A stretch of DNA of 64,000 nt from Streptomyces sp. rh34 (GTDB lineage: Bacteria; Actinomycetota; Actinomycetes; Streptomycetales; Streptomycetaceae). Position numbers and translations under genes: made by a program. The DNA lies in NCBI RefSeq assembly GCF_002551245.1, contig NZ_NTGZ01000001.1, positions 62,001-126,000 on the forward strand. Reading direction: 5' to 3'. Positions 36,831 through 45,902 of this stretch are shown piece by piece. Below the pieces are notes generated by a model, which saw nothing but the letters and a program-made list of their open reading frames with translations, did no database searches and was not told where the DNA came from. Numbering within the stretch: the first letter of the stretch is position 1; each line of letters starts with the position of its first letter.

Positions 36831-38207
36831 TCAGCCGCCGAGCCCGCGCCACCCCTCCGCGTCCACACCGCCGGGCACGGCCGCACCCACCTCGTACGGC
36901 TCCCGGGTGAAGACGAACGAGCCGAGGTCGAGGTGGTCCACCGAGCCATCGTCCTTGCGTACGACGCGCAGGGTCTCCCCCGCGTAGTAGTCGTTCCGGC
37001 CCGTCCACGTGCCGTCCGGGCCGTATGTGAAGGCCGCTCCGCGTCCCTTGCCTCCCAGCGGCGTGAGTTGCAGGCCCCGGTCCTCGGTGAGCCTCAGCGT
37101 GACCGGGTGGGTGCCCCAGTGCCAGATCCCGGTCAACGCGAGCAGCTCGTCGTCCACCTCGGGCAGCGGACGCCAGGGCGCCGGGATCCGCGGCTCGGCC
37201 TCGGCCACGATCCCCAGGAGTTCGGCGGCCACCATCGCGGCGGGCAGCCCCGAGGTGACATTGGCGAGAACGACCGCGGCCACGTCGTCCTCCTCACTGA
37301 CCCAGAGGCCGGCGACGAATCCGGGAAGCGATCCCGAATGCCCGAAGAGCACGCGTTCTTCGCCTCCGACGATCTGGAGCCCGAGCCCGTAACCACTGCC
37401 GCCCGTCTCGGCCGGTGCGGCGGGCGTCCGCATCTCCCGCACGGAGGAGGCCGACAGGACCCGGTCGTCGCCCTCGGTCAGGAAGGCGGCGAACCGCAGC
37501 AGGTCCGCCGCGGTGGACCAGAGCTGACCGGCGGGCGCCATGATCCCGAGGTCCTCGGCGGGTTCGCTCAGCATGACGTCGGCCCAGGGGTGGACGGCCC
37601 AGCCGCCCGCGTGCGGCGCCACGGGCCCGCTGGTCGTGCGGTGCATGCCCAGCGGCTCCAGGATCTCGCGACGCAGCGCCTCCTCCCAGGAGACCCCGCG
37701 TACCGCCTCCACCAGCGAACCGAGCAGGGTGTAACCGGGGTTGGAGTAGTGATGGCGATGACCGGCCGGGTGCCTCTGCGGCCGGTCGCCCAGCACGTCG
37801 GCGATCTCGGGCCGCAGGCTGCCCGGCGTCCGCTCCCACCAGGGGGCGGGCGCTTCGGCGCCCAGCCCCGCACTGTGGCCCAGCAGCTGGAAGACGGTCG
37901 CCCCGCCCGCCCCCGTGCCGGGGAGGTGCTTCTCCAGAGGATCGTCCAGGTCGATCAGGCCCTCGTCCCGCAGCCTCAGAACCAGAACGGCTGTGAACGT
38001 CTTGGTGATCGAACCGATCCGGTACTGCGTATCGGTGTCGGGAGCATGCCCCTCGACGCACGTGCGCGCCCCGCTCCAGGCCGTACGCCCCTCCCTGCGC
38101 ACCGCGGCCACGAGGGACGGTGCGCGGCCGTCCCGCTGTGCGACAGCGATGCGGTGCAACAGGGCGCGTCGGGTCGGGGGAAGCAGGTCTTCGCCGATAG
38201 AAGTCAT
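36831..38207 (-). CDS. Serine hydrolase, class C beta-lactamase family
   Basis: 458 aa. The catalytic domain (about 20-340) has SITK near 66 (Ser-x-x-Lys), YSNPGY near 153 (Tyr-x-Asn) and HSG near 289 in place of KTG, as in esterases and D-amino-acid peptidases of this family. A C-terminal domain of about 100 residues follows. No signal peptide is seen, so it may be cytosolic. Either peptidase or esterase activity is possible. Confidence 0.88.
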   Translation of the reverse strand: MTSIGEDLLPPTRRALLHRIAVAQRDGRAPSLVAAVRREGRTAWSGARTCVEGHAPDTDTQYRIGSITKTFTAVLVLRLRDEGLIDLDDPLEKHLPGTGAGGATVFQLLGHSAGLGAEAPAPWWERTPGSLRPEIADVLGDRPQRHPAGHRHHYSNPGYTLLGSLVEAVRGVSWEEALRREILEPLGMHRTTSGPVAPHAGGWAVHPWADVMLSEPAEDLGIMAPAGQLWSTAADLLRFAAFLTEGDDRVLSASSVREMRTPAAPAETGGSGYGLGLQIVGGEERVLFGHSGSLPGFVAGLWVSEEDDVAAVVLANVTSGLPAAMVAAELLGIVAEAEPRIPAPWRPLPEVDDELLALTGIWHWGTHPVTLRLTEDRGLQLTPLGGKGRGAAFTYGPDGTWTGRNDYYAGETLRVVRKDDGSVDHLDLGSFVFTREPYEVGAAVPGGVDAEGWRGLGG

Positions 38208-38258
38208 GGTCCAACCCCTACCCGACGGGACGCCGCGTGACGAACCCTTTTCCGCGGC

Positions 38259-38843
38259 TCAGCGCTTGCGGCCGTACGTGCGGACCAGTGCGCCGTTCTC
38301 GAAGGTCCGCACTCCCTCAAGGGTGAACTCGGTGACCCCGGAACCGGACCCGAACATCGGCATGCCGACCCCGTACACCACCGGGTAGGTCTTGATCACG
38401 AGCTCGTCGATCTCGTCGAGCAGCTCCCCCGCCAGCTGGGATCCGCCGCAGAGCCAGATGTCCAGCTCGCTGTCCTCGGCCTTGAGCTCCCTGATCCGCG
38501 CAACCGGGTCCTCCGCGATCAGCTCGACATTCGGGTGCGGGGCCTCCGTGAGCGTCCGGGAGGCGACGATCTCCCGAAGGTGGCCGTACGGGCTGGTGAT
38601 GTCCGCGTCCAACGCCAGCTGATAACTCCGCCGCCCCTGGACCACGGTGTCGAAGCGCTGGTTCTCGGCGTCGTGGAAGCCGAGGATGTCGCGGCCCTCG
38701 CACGAGATGGTCTCCGGGTACTCCGACTTCAGGAAACCGAGGAACTCCTCGCTGACGAAGGCCATCATCGCCGAGGCGTCGCCACGGGAATCCCCGATGA
38801 AGCCGTCGATCGAGCAGGCGATGAAGTAGGTGAGCTTGCGCAT
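38259..38843 (-). CDS. Dihydrofolate-reductase-like (RibD C-terminal) protein
   Basis: 194 aa, RibD_C/DHFR-fold reductase. RKLTYFIACSIDGFIGD at the start and WLCGGSQLAGELLDEIDEL near 133 are typical of the NADPH-dependent family. The true substrate is rarely dihydrofolate. It is 51 bp upstream of the serine hydrolase gene and may be read with it. Divergent from the TetR gene. Confidence 0.88.
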   Translation of the reverse strand: MRKLTYFIACSIDGFIGDSRGDASAMMAFVSEEFLGFLKSEYPETISCEGRDILGFHDAENQRFDTVVQGRRSYQLALDADITSPYGHLREIVASRTLTEAPHPNVELIAEDPVARIRELKAEDSELDIWLCGGSQLAGELLDEIDELVIKTYPVVYGVGMPMFGSGSGVTEFTLEGVRTFENGALVRTYGRKR

Positions 38844-38932
38844 GAGTCCCCGTTCCGTCGATGGGTACGGGCCGGACGGCCCGGTGGTGCGACCCCCATG
38901 ACTGCTCGGCGCCGCACCCCAACCACGTCACG

Positions 38933-38956
38933 TATAGTGCTTCACATGTAGTGGTT
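38933..38956. promoter_or_regulatory. Direct repeats upstream of TetR gene
   Basis: TATAGTGCTT (38933) and TGTAGTGGTT (38947) are repeats 14 bp apart; TATAGT could also be a -10. It lies in the divergent region of the DHFR-like and TetR genes, a plausible TetR binding site. Confidence 0.4.
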
Positions 38957-38999
38957 ACGCAAGCCGCTTTCCGAGGCCGGACGGGCAGGAAGAACGTTG

Positions 39000-39575
39000 A
39001 TGGCGAAGAACCCCGAACGCAGGGTCATGCTCACGGACGCGGCGGTCGACGTCCTCGCGCACGAAGGCGCCCGCGGGCTCACCTTCCGCGCCGTGGACGC
39101 CCGGGCCGGCGTACCGGTGGGCACCGCGTCGAACTACTTCAGCAGCCGCGACGACCTCCTGATGCAGACCGGCGCCCGCATCAGCAGCCGGATGACACCG
39201 GATCCGGCCCAGGTCGAACAGATCATGCTTTCCGCCCCCTCCCGGGAGCTGGTCGCCGAGCTGATGCACTGGCTGATCCGGCGGATGACCGACGACCGGA
39301 CCGGCTACCTGGCCATGCTGGAACTCCGCCTGGAGGCGACCCGCCGGCCTGACCTGCGCACCCAGCTGACCCGAACCGTGCGCGCCGGCTTCGACGAGAG
39401 CCTCTCCTTCCACCGCGACCGGGGCCTTCCGGGCGACCCCGACGCCTTTCTCGTCCTCTACCTGGCCATGACCGGAGTGCTCCTGGAGCACTTCACGCTC
39501 CCGGACATGCTCGGTGACGACGGCCTCGACCACCTGGTCCAGGCGGTCGTCACCCGGATCATCCCCGCCGCCTAG
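39000..39575 (+). CDS. TetR family transcriptional regulator
   Basis: 191 aa. The N-terminal HTH covers about residues 10-55 (LTFRAVDARAGVPVGTASNYF), followed by a helical ligand-binding domain of TetR_C type. ATG 39000 is directly preceded by TTG; AGGAAG lies upstream. It may control itself, the divergent DHFR-like gene or the dienelactone hydrolase 222 bp downstream. Confidence 0.9.
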   Translation: MAKNPERRVMLTDAAVDVLAHEGARGLTFRAVDARAGVPVGTASNYFSSRDDLLMQTGARISSRMTPDPAQVEQIMLSAPSRELVAELMHWLIRRMTDDRTGYLAMLELRLEATRRPDLRTQLTRTVRAGFDESLSFHRDRGLPGDPDAFLVLYLAMTGVLLEHFTLPDMLGDDGLDHLVQAVVTRIIPAA

Positions 39576-39797
39576 CGCTTCCGCCCGGCACGCTCACAAC
39601 GAGCGGAGGAACCCCCTGACGGCCCCGGCGAACGCCCCGGGAACGGTCCCCGTGGACGGTGTGCCCGTACGTCTCCTGCGAGGCGGGCACGACAGCGCGC
39701 ACTGCGGCACAGACCACTTGCGCGCGTCCGCCCGCGCTGAAAGCGTGGGTGCCACCAACGCCGACCCGGCGAACTCCCACAGCGAGGAAGACCCACC

Positions 39798-40532
39798 ATT
39801 ACCACCAAGAGCCTGCAGATCCCCACGACGGACGGCTCGGCGGACGCCTTCGCCGCCTTCCCCGAAGACGGCGAGCGGCATCCAGGGGTGCTGATGTACG
39901 CGGACGCCTTCGGCATCCGGCCCGTACTGCGGGAGATGGCCCGCGAACTGGCCGGGCACGGGTACTACGTGCTCGTCCCCAACTTCTTCTACAGGAACGG
40001 GCCGACCCCGCTCATCGACCTTCCCGAGCACATCGGAGAAGAGGACCGGGCCGCGCTCGTCGGCCGGCTGATGCCCTTGATCGAGGCGCACACGGCCGAA
40101 CGCGTCCTGCGGGACGCCGACTCCTACCTCAGGTTCCTCACGGCCCAGCCCGAGGTGAGCACCGGACCGGTCGCGGTGACCGGCTACTGCATCGGCGGCC
40201 TCCTGGCGACACGCACCGCTGCCGCCCACCCGGGGCAGGTGGCCGCACTCGCCGCGTTTCACGCCCCCGTCGCCGTCGACGGGCCCGACAGCCTGCGCCG
40301 CCTCACCCCCGAGATCCACTTCGGCCACGCGGCGACGGACATCACGCCCGAGGCACTCGGTGAACTCAACCGGTCCCTGGACGCCGCGGGCGTCGGCTAC
40401 ACCTCCGAGATCTACCCCGGCACGGTCCACGGCTTCACCATGGCCGACACCGACGCCTTCGACCCGGCCGCGCTGCGGCACCACTGGGACCGCCTGCTCC
40501 CCCTCCTCGCCCGCACCCTGGCGAACGGCTGA
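39798..40532 (+). CDS. Dienelactone hydrolase family protein, apparent ATT start
   Basis: 244 aa if begun at ATT 39798. GYCIGG near 134 holds the Cys nucleophile, an Asp lies near 180 and the His is in PGTVHGF near 209, completing the family triad. Codons after 39798 (TTKSLQIPTTDGSADAF) are clearly family-like and a GAGGAAG ribosome site sits 8 nt before the ATT. No ATG, GTG, TTG or CTG exists between the upstream in-frame stop (39738-39740) and this point. The next usable start, GTG 39888, would delete the first 30 residues. Either ATT is used or a G has changed to T. Confidence 0.82.
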   Translation: MTTKSLQIPTTDGSADAFAAFPEDGERHPGVLMYADAFGIRPVLREMARELAGHGYYVLVPNFFYRNGPTPLIDLPEHIGEEDRAALVGRLMPLIEAHTAERVLRDADSYLRFLTAQPEVSTGPVAVTGYCIGGLLATRTAAAHPGQVAALAAFHAPVAVDGPDSLRRLTPEIHFGHAATDITPEALGELNRSLDAAGVGYTSEIYPGTVHGFTMADTDAFDPAALRHHWDRLLPLLARTLANG

Positions 40533-40549
40533 GAGCCCCGAACGCGTCC

Positions 40550-40578
40550 GACGGATGCCCTGCCACCGGGCATCCGTC
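40550..40578. terminator. Bidirectional terminator at the dnaB stop
   Basis: 11-bp stem GACGGATGCCC with its complement and a 7-nt loop; its right arm runs into the dnaB stop codon. It lies between convergent genes. Confidence 0.75.
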
Positions 40579-42052
40579 AGGTCTGGGCCATGTCCACGAA
40601 GCGGGAGTAGTGGCCCTGGAACGCCACGGTGATGGTGGCCGTCGGGCCGTTTCGGTGCTTGCCGACGATGATGTCGGCCTCGCCCGCGCGCGGTGACTCC
40701 TTCTCGTACGCGTCCTCGCGGTGGAGCAGGATGACCATGTCGGCGTCCTGCTCGATGGAACCGGACTCACGCAGGTCGGACACCATCGGCTTCTTGTCCG
40801 TGCGCTGCTCGGGACCACGGTTCAGCTGCGAGAGCGCGATCACCGGGACTTCCAGCTCCTTGGCCAGCAGCTTGAGGTTTCGGGACATGTCCGAGACCTC
40901 CTGCTGACGGCTCTCGGACCGCTTCGATCCACCGGCCTGCATCAGCTGCAGATAGTCGATGATCACGAGCTTGATGTCGTTGCGCTGCTTGAGCCGGCGG
41001 CACTTCGCGCGGATCTCCATCATCGACAGGTTGGGGGAGTCGTCGATGTAGAGCGGAGCGGCCGAGACCTCGGGCATCCGGCGTGCGAGCCGCGTCCAGT
41101 CCTCGTCCGTCATCGTGCCGGACCGCATGTGGTGCAGGGCCACCCGTGCCTCGGCCGACAGCAGACGCATCGCGATCTCGTTCCGCCCCATTTCGAGGGA
41201 GAAGATGACGCTGGGCAGGTTGTTCTTGATCGACGCGGCGCGGGCGAAGTCCAGCGCCAGCGTGGACTTGCCCATGGCGGGGCGGGCCGCGATGACGATC
41301 ATCTGGCCGGGGTGCATGCCGTTCGTCAGGGCGTCGAGGTCCGTGAAGCCCGTCGGCACACCGGTCATCTCGCCGCTCCGCGACCCGATGGCCTCGATCT
41401 CGTCGAGCGCGCCCTCCATGATGTCGCCGAGGGGGAGATAGTCCTCACTGGTGCGCTGCTCGGTGACCGCGTAGATCTCGGCCTGCGCGGAGTTGACGAT
41501 CTCGTCGACGTCCCCGTCCGCCGCGTATCCCATCTGCGTGATCTTCGTGCCCGCCTCGACGAGCCGCCGGAGCACCGCCCGCTCGTGGACGATCTCCGCG
41601 TAGTACGAGGCGTTGGCCGCGGTGGGCACGGACTGCACCAGGGTGTGCAGATACGGTGCTCCGCCGACCTTGGTGATCTCTCCACGCTTGACCAGCTCGG
41701 CGGCGACCGTGATCGGGTCGGCCGGCTCGCCCTTGGCGTAGAGGTCGAGGATCGCCGTGTAGACGGTCTCGTGGGCGGGGCGGTAGAAGTCGTGCCCCTT
41801 GATGATCTCCACGACGTCCGCGATGGCGTCCTTGGACAGCAGCATGCCGCCGAGGACCGACTGCTCGGCGTCGAGATCCTGGGGCGGCACCCGCTCGAAC
41901 CCGGGGGAGCCGCCTTCCCATGCCTCGTCCGAGCCGCGGTCATGGCGGTCCTCACGCCCCTTGCGGTCTCCGCGACGCTGGCGGGAGACGGGCAGACGGT
42001 CCCCGGGACCGGTCTCGGTCCAGGGGTCGTCCAAAGGCTCGGGAATGCTCAC
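40577..42052 (-). CDS. dnaB: Replicative DNA helicase DnaB
   Basis: 491 aa. The N-terminal primase-interacting domain (about 45-150; PPQDLDAEQSVLGGMLL) is joined by a linker to a RecA-like ATPase with Walker A ARPAMGKST near 255, Walker B LVIIDYLQLM and the DnaB segment SQLNRGPEQR. No intein interrupts it. It unwinds DNA at the fork as a hexamer. GTG 42052 has GGAGGAGG upstream; an ATG at 42076 has no such site. A DnaA-box cluster lies 180 bp upstream. Confidence 0.97.
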   Translation of the reverse strand: MSIPEPLDDPWTETGPGDRLPVSRQRRGDRKGREDRHDRGSDEAWEGGSPGFERVPPQDLDAEQSVLGGMLLSKDAIADVVEIIKGHDFYRPAHETVYTAILDLYAKGEPADPITVAAELVKRGEITKVGGAPYLHTLVQSVPTAANASYYAEIVHERAVLRRLVEAGTKITQMGYAADGDVDEIVNSAQAEIYAVTEQRTSEDYLPLGDIMEGALDEIEAIGSRSGEMTGVPTGFTDLDALTNGMHPGQMIVIAARPAMGKSTLALDFARAASIKNNLPSVIFSLEMGRNEIAMRLLSAEARVALHHMRSGTMTDEDWTRLARRMPEVSAAPLYIDDSPNLSMMEIRAKCRRLKQRNDIKLVIIDYLQLMQAGGSKRSESRQQEVSDMSRNLKLLAKELEVPVIALSQLNRGPEQRTDKKPMVSDLRESGSIEQDADMVILLHREDAYEKESPRAGEADIIVGKHRNGPTATITVAFQGHYSRFVDMAQT

Positions 42053-42233
42053 CGGGCCGCCTCCTCCCGTCCGCATCGCGGACCTAGCCGTGCCACTCTT
42101 TCTTACGGCACGGCACCGACAAACAGGTCGCCCGACTCCACTTCCGGCGCATCTGGTTCGGTGGATTCCGGTGCCGGAACGGAGTGCGGGCGCCGCACCA
42201 CGGTAGGCCCCTCCGCACCGTCAGCCAATCTGG

Positions 42234-42322
42234 TTATCCACAGGGCATGTGGACGACGGACCAGATGCTGTGGAGAACCCTCCCGAACCTGTGCACGGAC
42301 CGGGGGACAGCACTGTGGACAA
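42234..42322. other. DnaA-box cluster upstream of dnaB
   Basis: TTATCCACA (42234-42242, perfect), TGTGGACGA (42248-42256, one mismatch), TGTGGAGAA (42269-42277, one mismatch) and TGTGGACAA (42314-42322, reverse complement of perfect TTGTCCACA) lie within 89 bp. The perfect boxes face opposite ways at the two ends. It may link dnaB expression or origin control to DnaA. Confidence 0.7.
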
Positions 42323-42473
42323 ACTCATAGCGACAGCGGCGTGACCACCCTGACCTGCACGTTCTCCATCCACTGACTGTGGGGGAGAAAAACTTTCACC
42401 TTCGTTTCAAGATCACTGCAAACGGCGCGGGAAGGAACGCCGCACGGGGGCGAAAGTAAGGGCCGCAGAGCAA

Positions 42474-42503
42474 TTGCATCTCTTACCTGTGGAAGATTAG
42501 ATT
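42474..42503 (+). promoter_or_regulatory. Probable promoter of a leaderless MATE transcript
   Basis: TTGCAT (42474-42479), an 18-bp spacer and TAGATT (42498-42503) end 7 nt before ATG 42511. No Shine-Dalgarno lies before the ATG, so a leaderless mRNA fits both facts. Confidence 0.5.
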
Positions 42504-42510
42504 GACCCCC

Positions 42511-43848
42511 ATGACCAAGGCCCCCGCGACTCCGAAGAACGGCCGCCGACGGCACGACCGCGAGATCATCGCCCTCGCCGTCCCGGCGTTCGGGGCACTC
42601 GTCGCCGAGCCCCTGTTCGTGATGGTCGACAGCGCCGTCGTCGGCCACCTCGGCACCCCGCAACTGGCCGGCCTCGGCATCGCCGCAGCCCTCCTGATGA
42701 CGGCCGTGAGCATCTTCGTCTTCCTCGCCTACGCGACCACGGCCGCCGTCGCCCGCCGCGTGGGGGCGGGCGATCTCCCCGCCGCCATCCGCCAGGGCAT
42801 GGACGGCATCTGGCTCGCCCTGCTGCTCGGAGCAGCCGTCGTCGCGCTCGCGGTCCCGACGGCCCCCTGGCTCGTCGACATCTTCGGCGCGTCCGACACC
42901 GCGGCTCCGTACGCCATCACCTACCTGAGGATCTCCATCCTCGGCATCCCGGCCATGCTCGTCGTGCTCGCCGCCACCGGTGTGCTGCGCGGCCTCCAGG
43001 ACACCCGCACCCCGCTGTACGTCGCCATCGGCGGTTTCACGGTGAACGCCGCCCTCAACATGACCCTCGTCTACGGTGCCGGGCTCGGCATCGCCGGATC
43101 CGCGTGGGGAACGGTGATCGCCCAGGCCGGTATGGCCGTCGCCTATCTCGTCGTAGTGATCCGCGGAGCCCGGAGGCACGGCGCCTCCCTGCGCCCGGAC
43201 GCGGCCGGCATCAGGGCCAGCGCACGCGCCGGCGTACCTCTGCTGATCCGGACCTTGTCCCTCCGGGCCGTCCTGATGATCGCCACCGCCGTCGCCGCCC
43301 GGCTCGGGGACGTCGACATCGCCGCGCACCAGATCATTCTCTCCCTCTGGAGTCTGACCGCCTTCGCGCTCGACGCCATCGCCATCGCCGGGCAGGCGAT
43401 CATCGGCCGCTATCTGGGGGCGAACGACGAGAAGGGCGCGCGCGAGGCCTGCCGCCGCATGGTCGAGTGGGGTATCGGTTGCGGCATCGTGCTGGGCGTC
43501 CTGATCGTGCTCGCCCGGCCTCTGTTCATCCCGCTCTTCACCAGCGACCCCTCGGTGAAGGACACCCTGCTCCCCGCGCTCCTGGTCGTGGCGGTATCCC
43601 AGCCGATCGCCGGCGTGGTCTTCGTCCTGGACGGGGTCCTCATGGGAGCCGGCGACGGACGCTATCTCGCCTGGGCGATGCTGGTGACGCTCGCCGTCTT
43701 CGCGCCCGTCGCACTCCTGGTGCCCTCCCTCGGCGGCGGGCTCACCGCGCTCTGGTGGGCGATGACGCTGATGATGGCCGTCCGCCTCGTCACGCTCTGG
43801 CTGCGTGCCCGGTCGGGCCGGTGGATCGTCACCGGAGCCACACGCTGA
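42511..43848 (+). CDS. MATE family efflux transporter
   Basis: 445 aa, twelve membrane spans, DinF/NorM-type antiporter. EIIALAVPAFGALVAEPLFVMVDSAVVG (about 16-43) is the conserved first span; a second similar half starts near residue 235. It should expel cationic or drug-like compounds using a Na+ or H+ gradient. Appears leaderless. Divergent from dnaB and followed by a parS-centred palindrome. Confidence 0.92.
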   Translation: MTKAPATPKNGRRRHDREIIALAVPAFGALVAEPLFVMVDSAVVGHLGTPQLAGLGIAAALLMTAVSIFVFLAYATTAAVARRVGAGDLPAAIRQGMDGIWLALLLGAAVVALAVPTAPWLVDIFGASDTAAPYAITYLRISILGIPAMLVVLAATGVLRGLQDTRTPLYVAIGGFTVNAALNMTLVYGAGLGIAGSAWGTVIAQAGMAVAYLVVVIRGARRHGASLRPDAAGIRASARAGVPLLIRTLSLRAVLMIATAVAARLGDVDIAAHQIILSLWSLTAFALDAIAIAGQAIIGRYLGANDEKGAREACRRMVEWGIGCGIVLGVLIVLARPLFIPLFTSDPSVKDTLLPALLVVAVSQPIAGVVFVLDGVLMGAGDGRYLAWAMLVTLAVFAPVALLVPSLGGGLTALWWAMTLMMAVRLVTLWLRARSGRWIVTGATR

Positions 43849-43867
43849 TCCGCATGGATCGCGGTCT

Positions 43868-43881
43868 GTTTCACGTGAAAC
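43868..43881. other. parS: parS site in a 28-bp palindrome
   Basis: Perfect GTTTCACGTGAAAC inside a perfect 28-bp palindrome (43861-43888), 12 bp after the MATE stop, where it could also terminate transcription. Confidence 0.92.
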
Positions 43882-43890
43882 AGACCGCCC

Positions 43891-43904
43891 GTTTCACGTG
43901 AAAC
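43891..43904. other. parS: parS site, second of a pair
   Basis: Perfect GTTTCACGTGAAAC centred 23 bp from the preceding site. Tandem parS should favour ParB nucleation. Confidence 0.92.
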
Positions 43905-43925
43905 ACCGCGCGTCACCACGACAGA

Positions 43926-43954
43926 AAGGGCCGCACCCAACGGGTGCGGCCCTT
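43926..43954 (-). terminator. Terminator of the rpsF-ssb-rpsR-rplI operon
   Basis: Perfect 13-bp stem AAGGGCCGCACCC with its complement and a 3-nt loop, 23 bp after the rplI stop. Confidence 0.87.
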
Positions 43955-43977
43955 CACTGACTCAGCTGAGCTCTGCC

Positions 43978-44424
43978 TCAGGCAGCAACGACCTCGACGC
44001 CGAGCTTCGCTGCGACCTCGGGGTGCAGACGGACGGACACCTGGTGTCCGCCGAGCGTCTTGATCGGCGAGCCGAGCTCGACGCGACGCTTGTCGACGTC
44101 GGGACCGCCGGCAGCCTTGATCGCCGCAGCGACGTCGGCCGGGGTCACGGAGCCGAAGAGACGGCCGGCGTCGCCGGAGCGAACAGCCAGACGGACCTTC
44201 ACGCCCTCGAGCTTGGCCTTGATCTCGTTGGCCTGCTCGATCGTCGCGATCTCGTGGATCTTGCGGGCGCGGCGGATCTGCGCCACGTCCTTCTCGCCGC
44301 CCTTGGTCCAGCGAATGGCGAAGCCACGCGGAACCAGGTAGTTACGGGCGTACCCGTCCTTGACGTCGACGACGTCGCCGGCGGTGCCGAGGCCAGAGAC
44401 CTCGTGGGTGAGGATGATCTTCAT
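43978..44424 (-). CDS. rplI: 50S ribosomal protein L9
   Basis: 148 aa, usual length. [30 protein letters not shown] is the invariant N-terminal rRNA-binding domain; the long central helix and C-terminal domain are complete. Last gene of the conserved rpsF-ssb-rpsR-rplI operon, 18 bp after rpsR. Confidence 0.98.
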   Translation of the reverse strand: MKIILTHEVSGLGTAGDVVDVKDGYARNYLVPRGFAIRWTKGGEKDVAQIRRARKIHEIATIEQANEIKAKLEGVKVRLAVRSGDAGRLFGSVTPADVAAAIKAAGGPDVDKRRVELGSPIKTLGGHQVSVRLHPEVAAKLGVEVVAA

Positions 44425-44442
44425 GCTCTTGTCACCCTTCCC

Positions 44443-44679
44443 TTATCGCGCGGTGGACGTGTAGGGCAGCAGCGCCATCTCACGGCTGTTCTTGACAGCC
44501 GTGGCGACGTCACGCTGGTGCTGCGTGCAGTTGCCGGTGACGCGGCGGGCACGGATCTTGCCGCGGTCGGAAATGAACTTCCGCAGCATGTTCGTGTCCT
44601 TGTAGTCCACGTACTGGGTCTTGTCCTTGCAGAACGCGCAGACCTTCTTCTTAGGCTTGCGCACAGGCGGCTTCGCCAT
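44443..44679 (-). CDS. rpsR: 30S ribosomal protein S18
   Basis: 78 aa. [20 protein letters not shown] and [15 protein letters not shown] are conserved S18 segments. It carries a CAFC pair near residue 15, so it is of the Cys-containing type; a zinc-free paralogue may exist elsewhere, as in other actinobacteria. In the operon with ssb and rplI. Confidence 0.97.
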   Translation of the reverse strand: MAKPPVRKPKKKVCAFCKDKTQYVDYKDTNMLRKFISDRGKIRARRVTGNCTQHQRDVATAVKNSREMALLPYTSTAR

Positions 44680-44722
44680 GGTGTTTCTCCTGTGTGATCA
44701 AGAAGTGGGGGTACGAGCAGCC

Positions 44723-45349
44723 CTAGAAGGGAGGCTCGTCCGAGTAGCCGCCGCCAGAGGCACCGCCGGAGCCGCCGGAACCGCCGGAGCTTCCGCCCCA
44801 GCCGCCTCCGCCGCCCTGCTGTCCCCCGCCGCCCTGACCGCCTGCCGGCGCGCCGGACGCCCACGGGTCGTCGGCGGGTGCACCGCCGCCGCCCTGCTGG
44901 CCACCGCCACCGGGACCGCCGCCCCAGGTGCCGCCGCCCTGCTGGCCGCCGCCGTATCCACCCTGGCCGCCCTGACCACCGCGACCGGTGGTCTTGGTGA
45001 CCTTGGCCGTGGCGTTCTTGAGGCTGGGGCCGACTTCCTCGACGTCCAGCTCGTAGACCGTGCGCTTGACGCCCTCACGGTCCTCGTAGGACCGCTGCTT
45101 CAGCCGGCCCTGCACGACGACGCGCATGCCTCGCTGAAGCGACTCCGCGACGTTCTCCGCCGCCTGACGCCAGACCGAGCAGGTGAGGAACAGGCCTTCG
45201 CCGTCCTTCCACTCATTGGTCTGCCGGTCGAAGATGCGGGGAGTGGACGCGACACGGAACTTCGCGACCGCCGCACCGGACGGGGTGAAGCGCAGCTCGG
45301 GGTCGTCGACGAGATTGCCGACGACCGTGATGACGGTCTCGCCTGCCAT
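44723..45349 (-). CDS. ssb: Single-stranded DNA-binding protein
   Basis: 208 aa. OB fold in residues 1-110 ([20 protein letters not shown]), then a Gly/Gln-rich flexible linker (about 122-200) and the acidic tip SDEPPF that recruits repair and replication partners. Lying between rpsF and rpsR, it is the main, essential SsbA type. ATG 45349 follows a purine-rich site. Confidence 0.97.
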   Translation of the reverse strand: MAGETVITVVGNLVDDPELRFTPSGAAVAKFRVASTPRIFDRQTNEWKDGEGLFLTCSVWRQAAENVAESLQRGMRVVVQGRLKQRSYEDREGVKRTVYELDVEEVGPSLKNATAKVTKTTGRGGQGGQGGYGGGQQGGGTWGGGPGGGGQQGGGGAPADDPWASGAPAGGQGGGGQQGGGGGWGGSSGGSGGSGGASGGGYSDEPPF

Positions 45350-45423
45350 GGGTGAACCTCTCGGCGGGGATTGCTTCTGGCTGCTTGCTGCTACTCGGAC
45401 CCGAAAACCGCTGAGCTAGATGC

Positions 45424-45714
45424 TCAGTGGATCTCGGGACGGAGGACCTTGGTCCGGAGGACCGACTCGTTCAGGTTCATCTGGCGGTCGAGCTCCTTGA
45501 CGACCGCAGGCTCGGCCTGCAGGTCGATGACCGAGTAGATGCCCTCGGGCTTCTTCTTGATCTCGTAGGCGAGCCGACGACGGCCCCAGGTGTCGACCTT
45601 CTCCACCTTTCCGTCGCCCTCACGGACGACGGAGAGGAAGTTCTCGATCAGCGGGGAGACTGCTCGCTCCTCGAGATCGGGGTCGAGGATGACCATCACC
45701 TCGTAGTGACGCAT
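45424..45714 (-). CDS. rpsF: 30S ribosomal protein S6
   Basis: 96 aa. [17 protein letters not shown] and [17 protein letters not shown] mark S6, which pairs with S18 on the 30S platform. ATG 45714 has a near-perfect AGGAGGTGGG upstream; the frame open before it has no similarity. First gene of the operon. Confidence 0.97.
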   Translation of the reverse strand: MRHYEVMVILDPDLEERAVSPLIENFLSVVREGDGKVEKVDTWGRRRLAYEIKKKPEGIYSVIDLQAEPAVVKELDRQMNLNESVLRTKVLRPEIH

Positions 45715-45902
45715 GTGGAACCCACCTCCTTTGGACTCAGCGGCCACGGTCGTTCCGTGGCAGGAGGGTCGTGATGCGTGTTGCAACGGCGTTCCCGAGG
45801 AGAACACCCAGCACGGACAATCCGCTCCCGAACGGTCCCGGAGACGGGGTTCGGGGGGAGGCTCGCCGTGCTGGCCTGGGCAGACACCGGTGCAGACCGT
45901 AC

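Larger units (their letters stand above)
42053..42510. other. Divergent dnaB-MATE intergenic region
   Basis: 458 bases without a gene. It should hold the dnaB promoter, a four-member DnaA-box-like cluster (42234-42322) and a leaderless-type promoter for the MATE gene (42474-42503). The middle part (42330-42470) shows nothing else I can name. Confidence 0.6.

Noticed and set aside
44730-44990. GC-rich repetitive stretch in ssb
   Set aside because: It encodes the normal Gly/Gln-rich linker of actinobacterial SSB.
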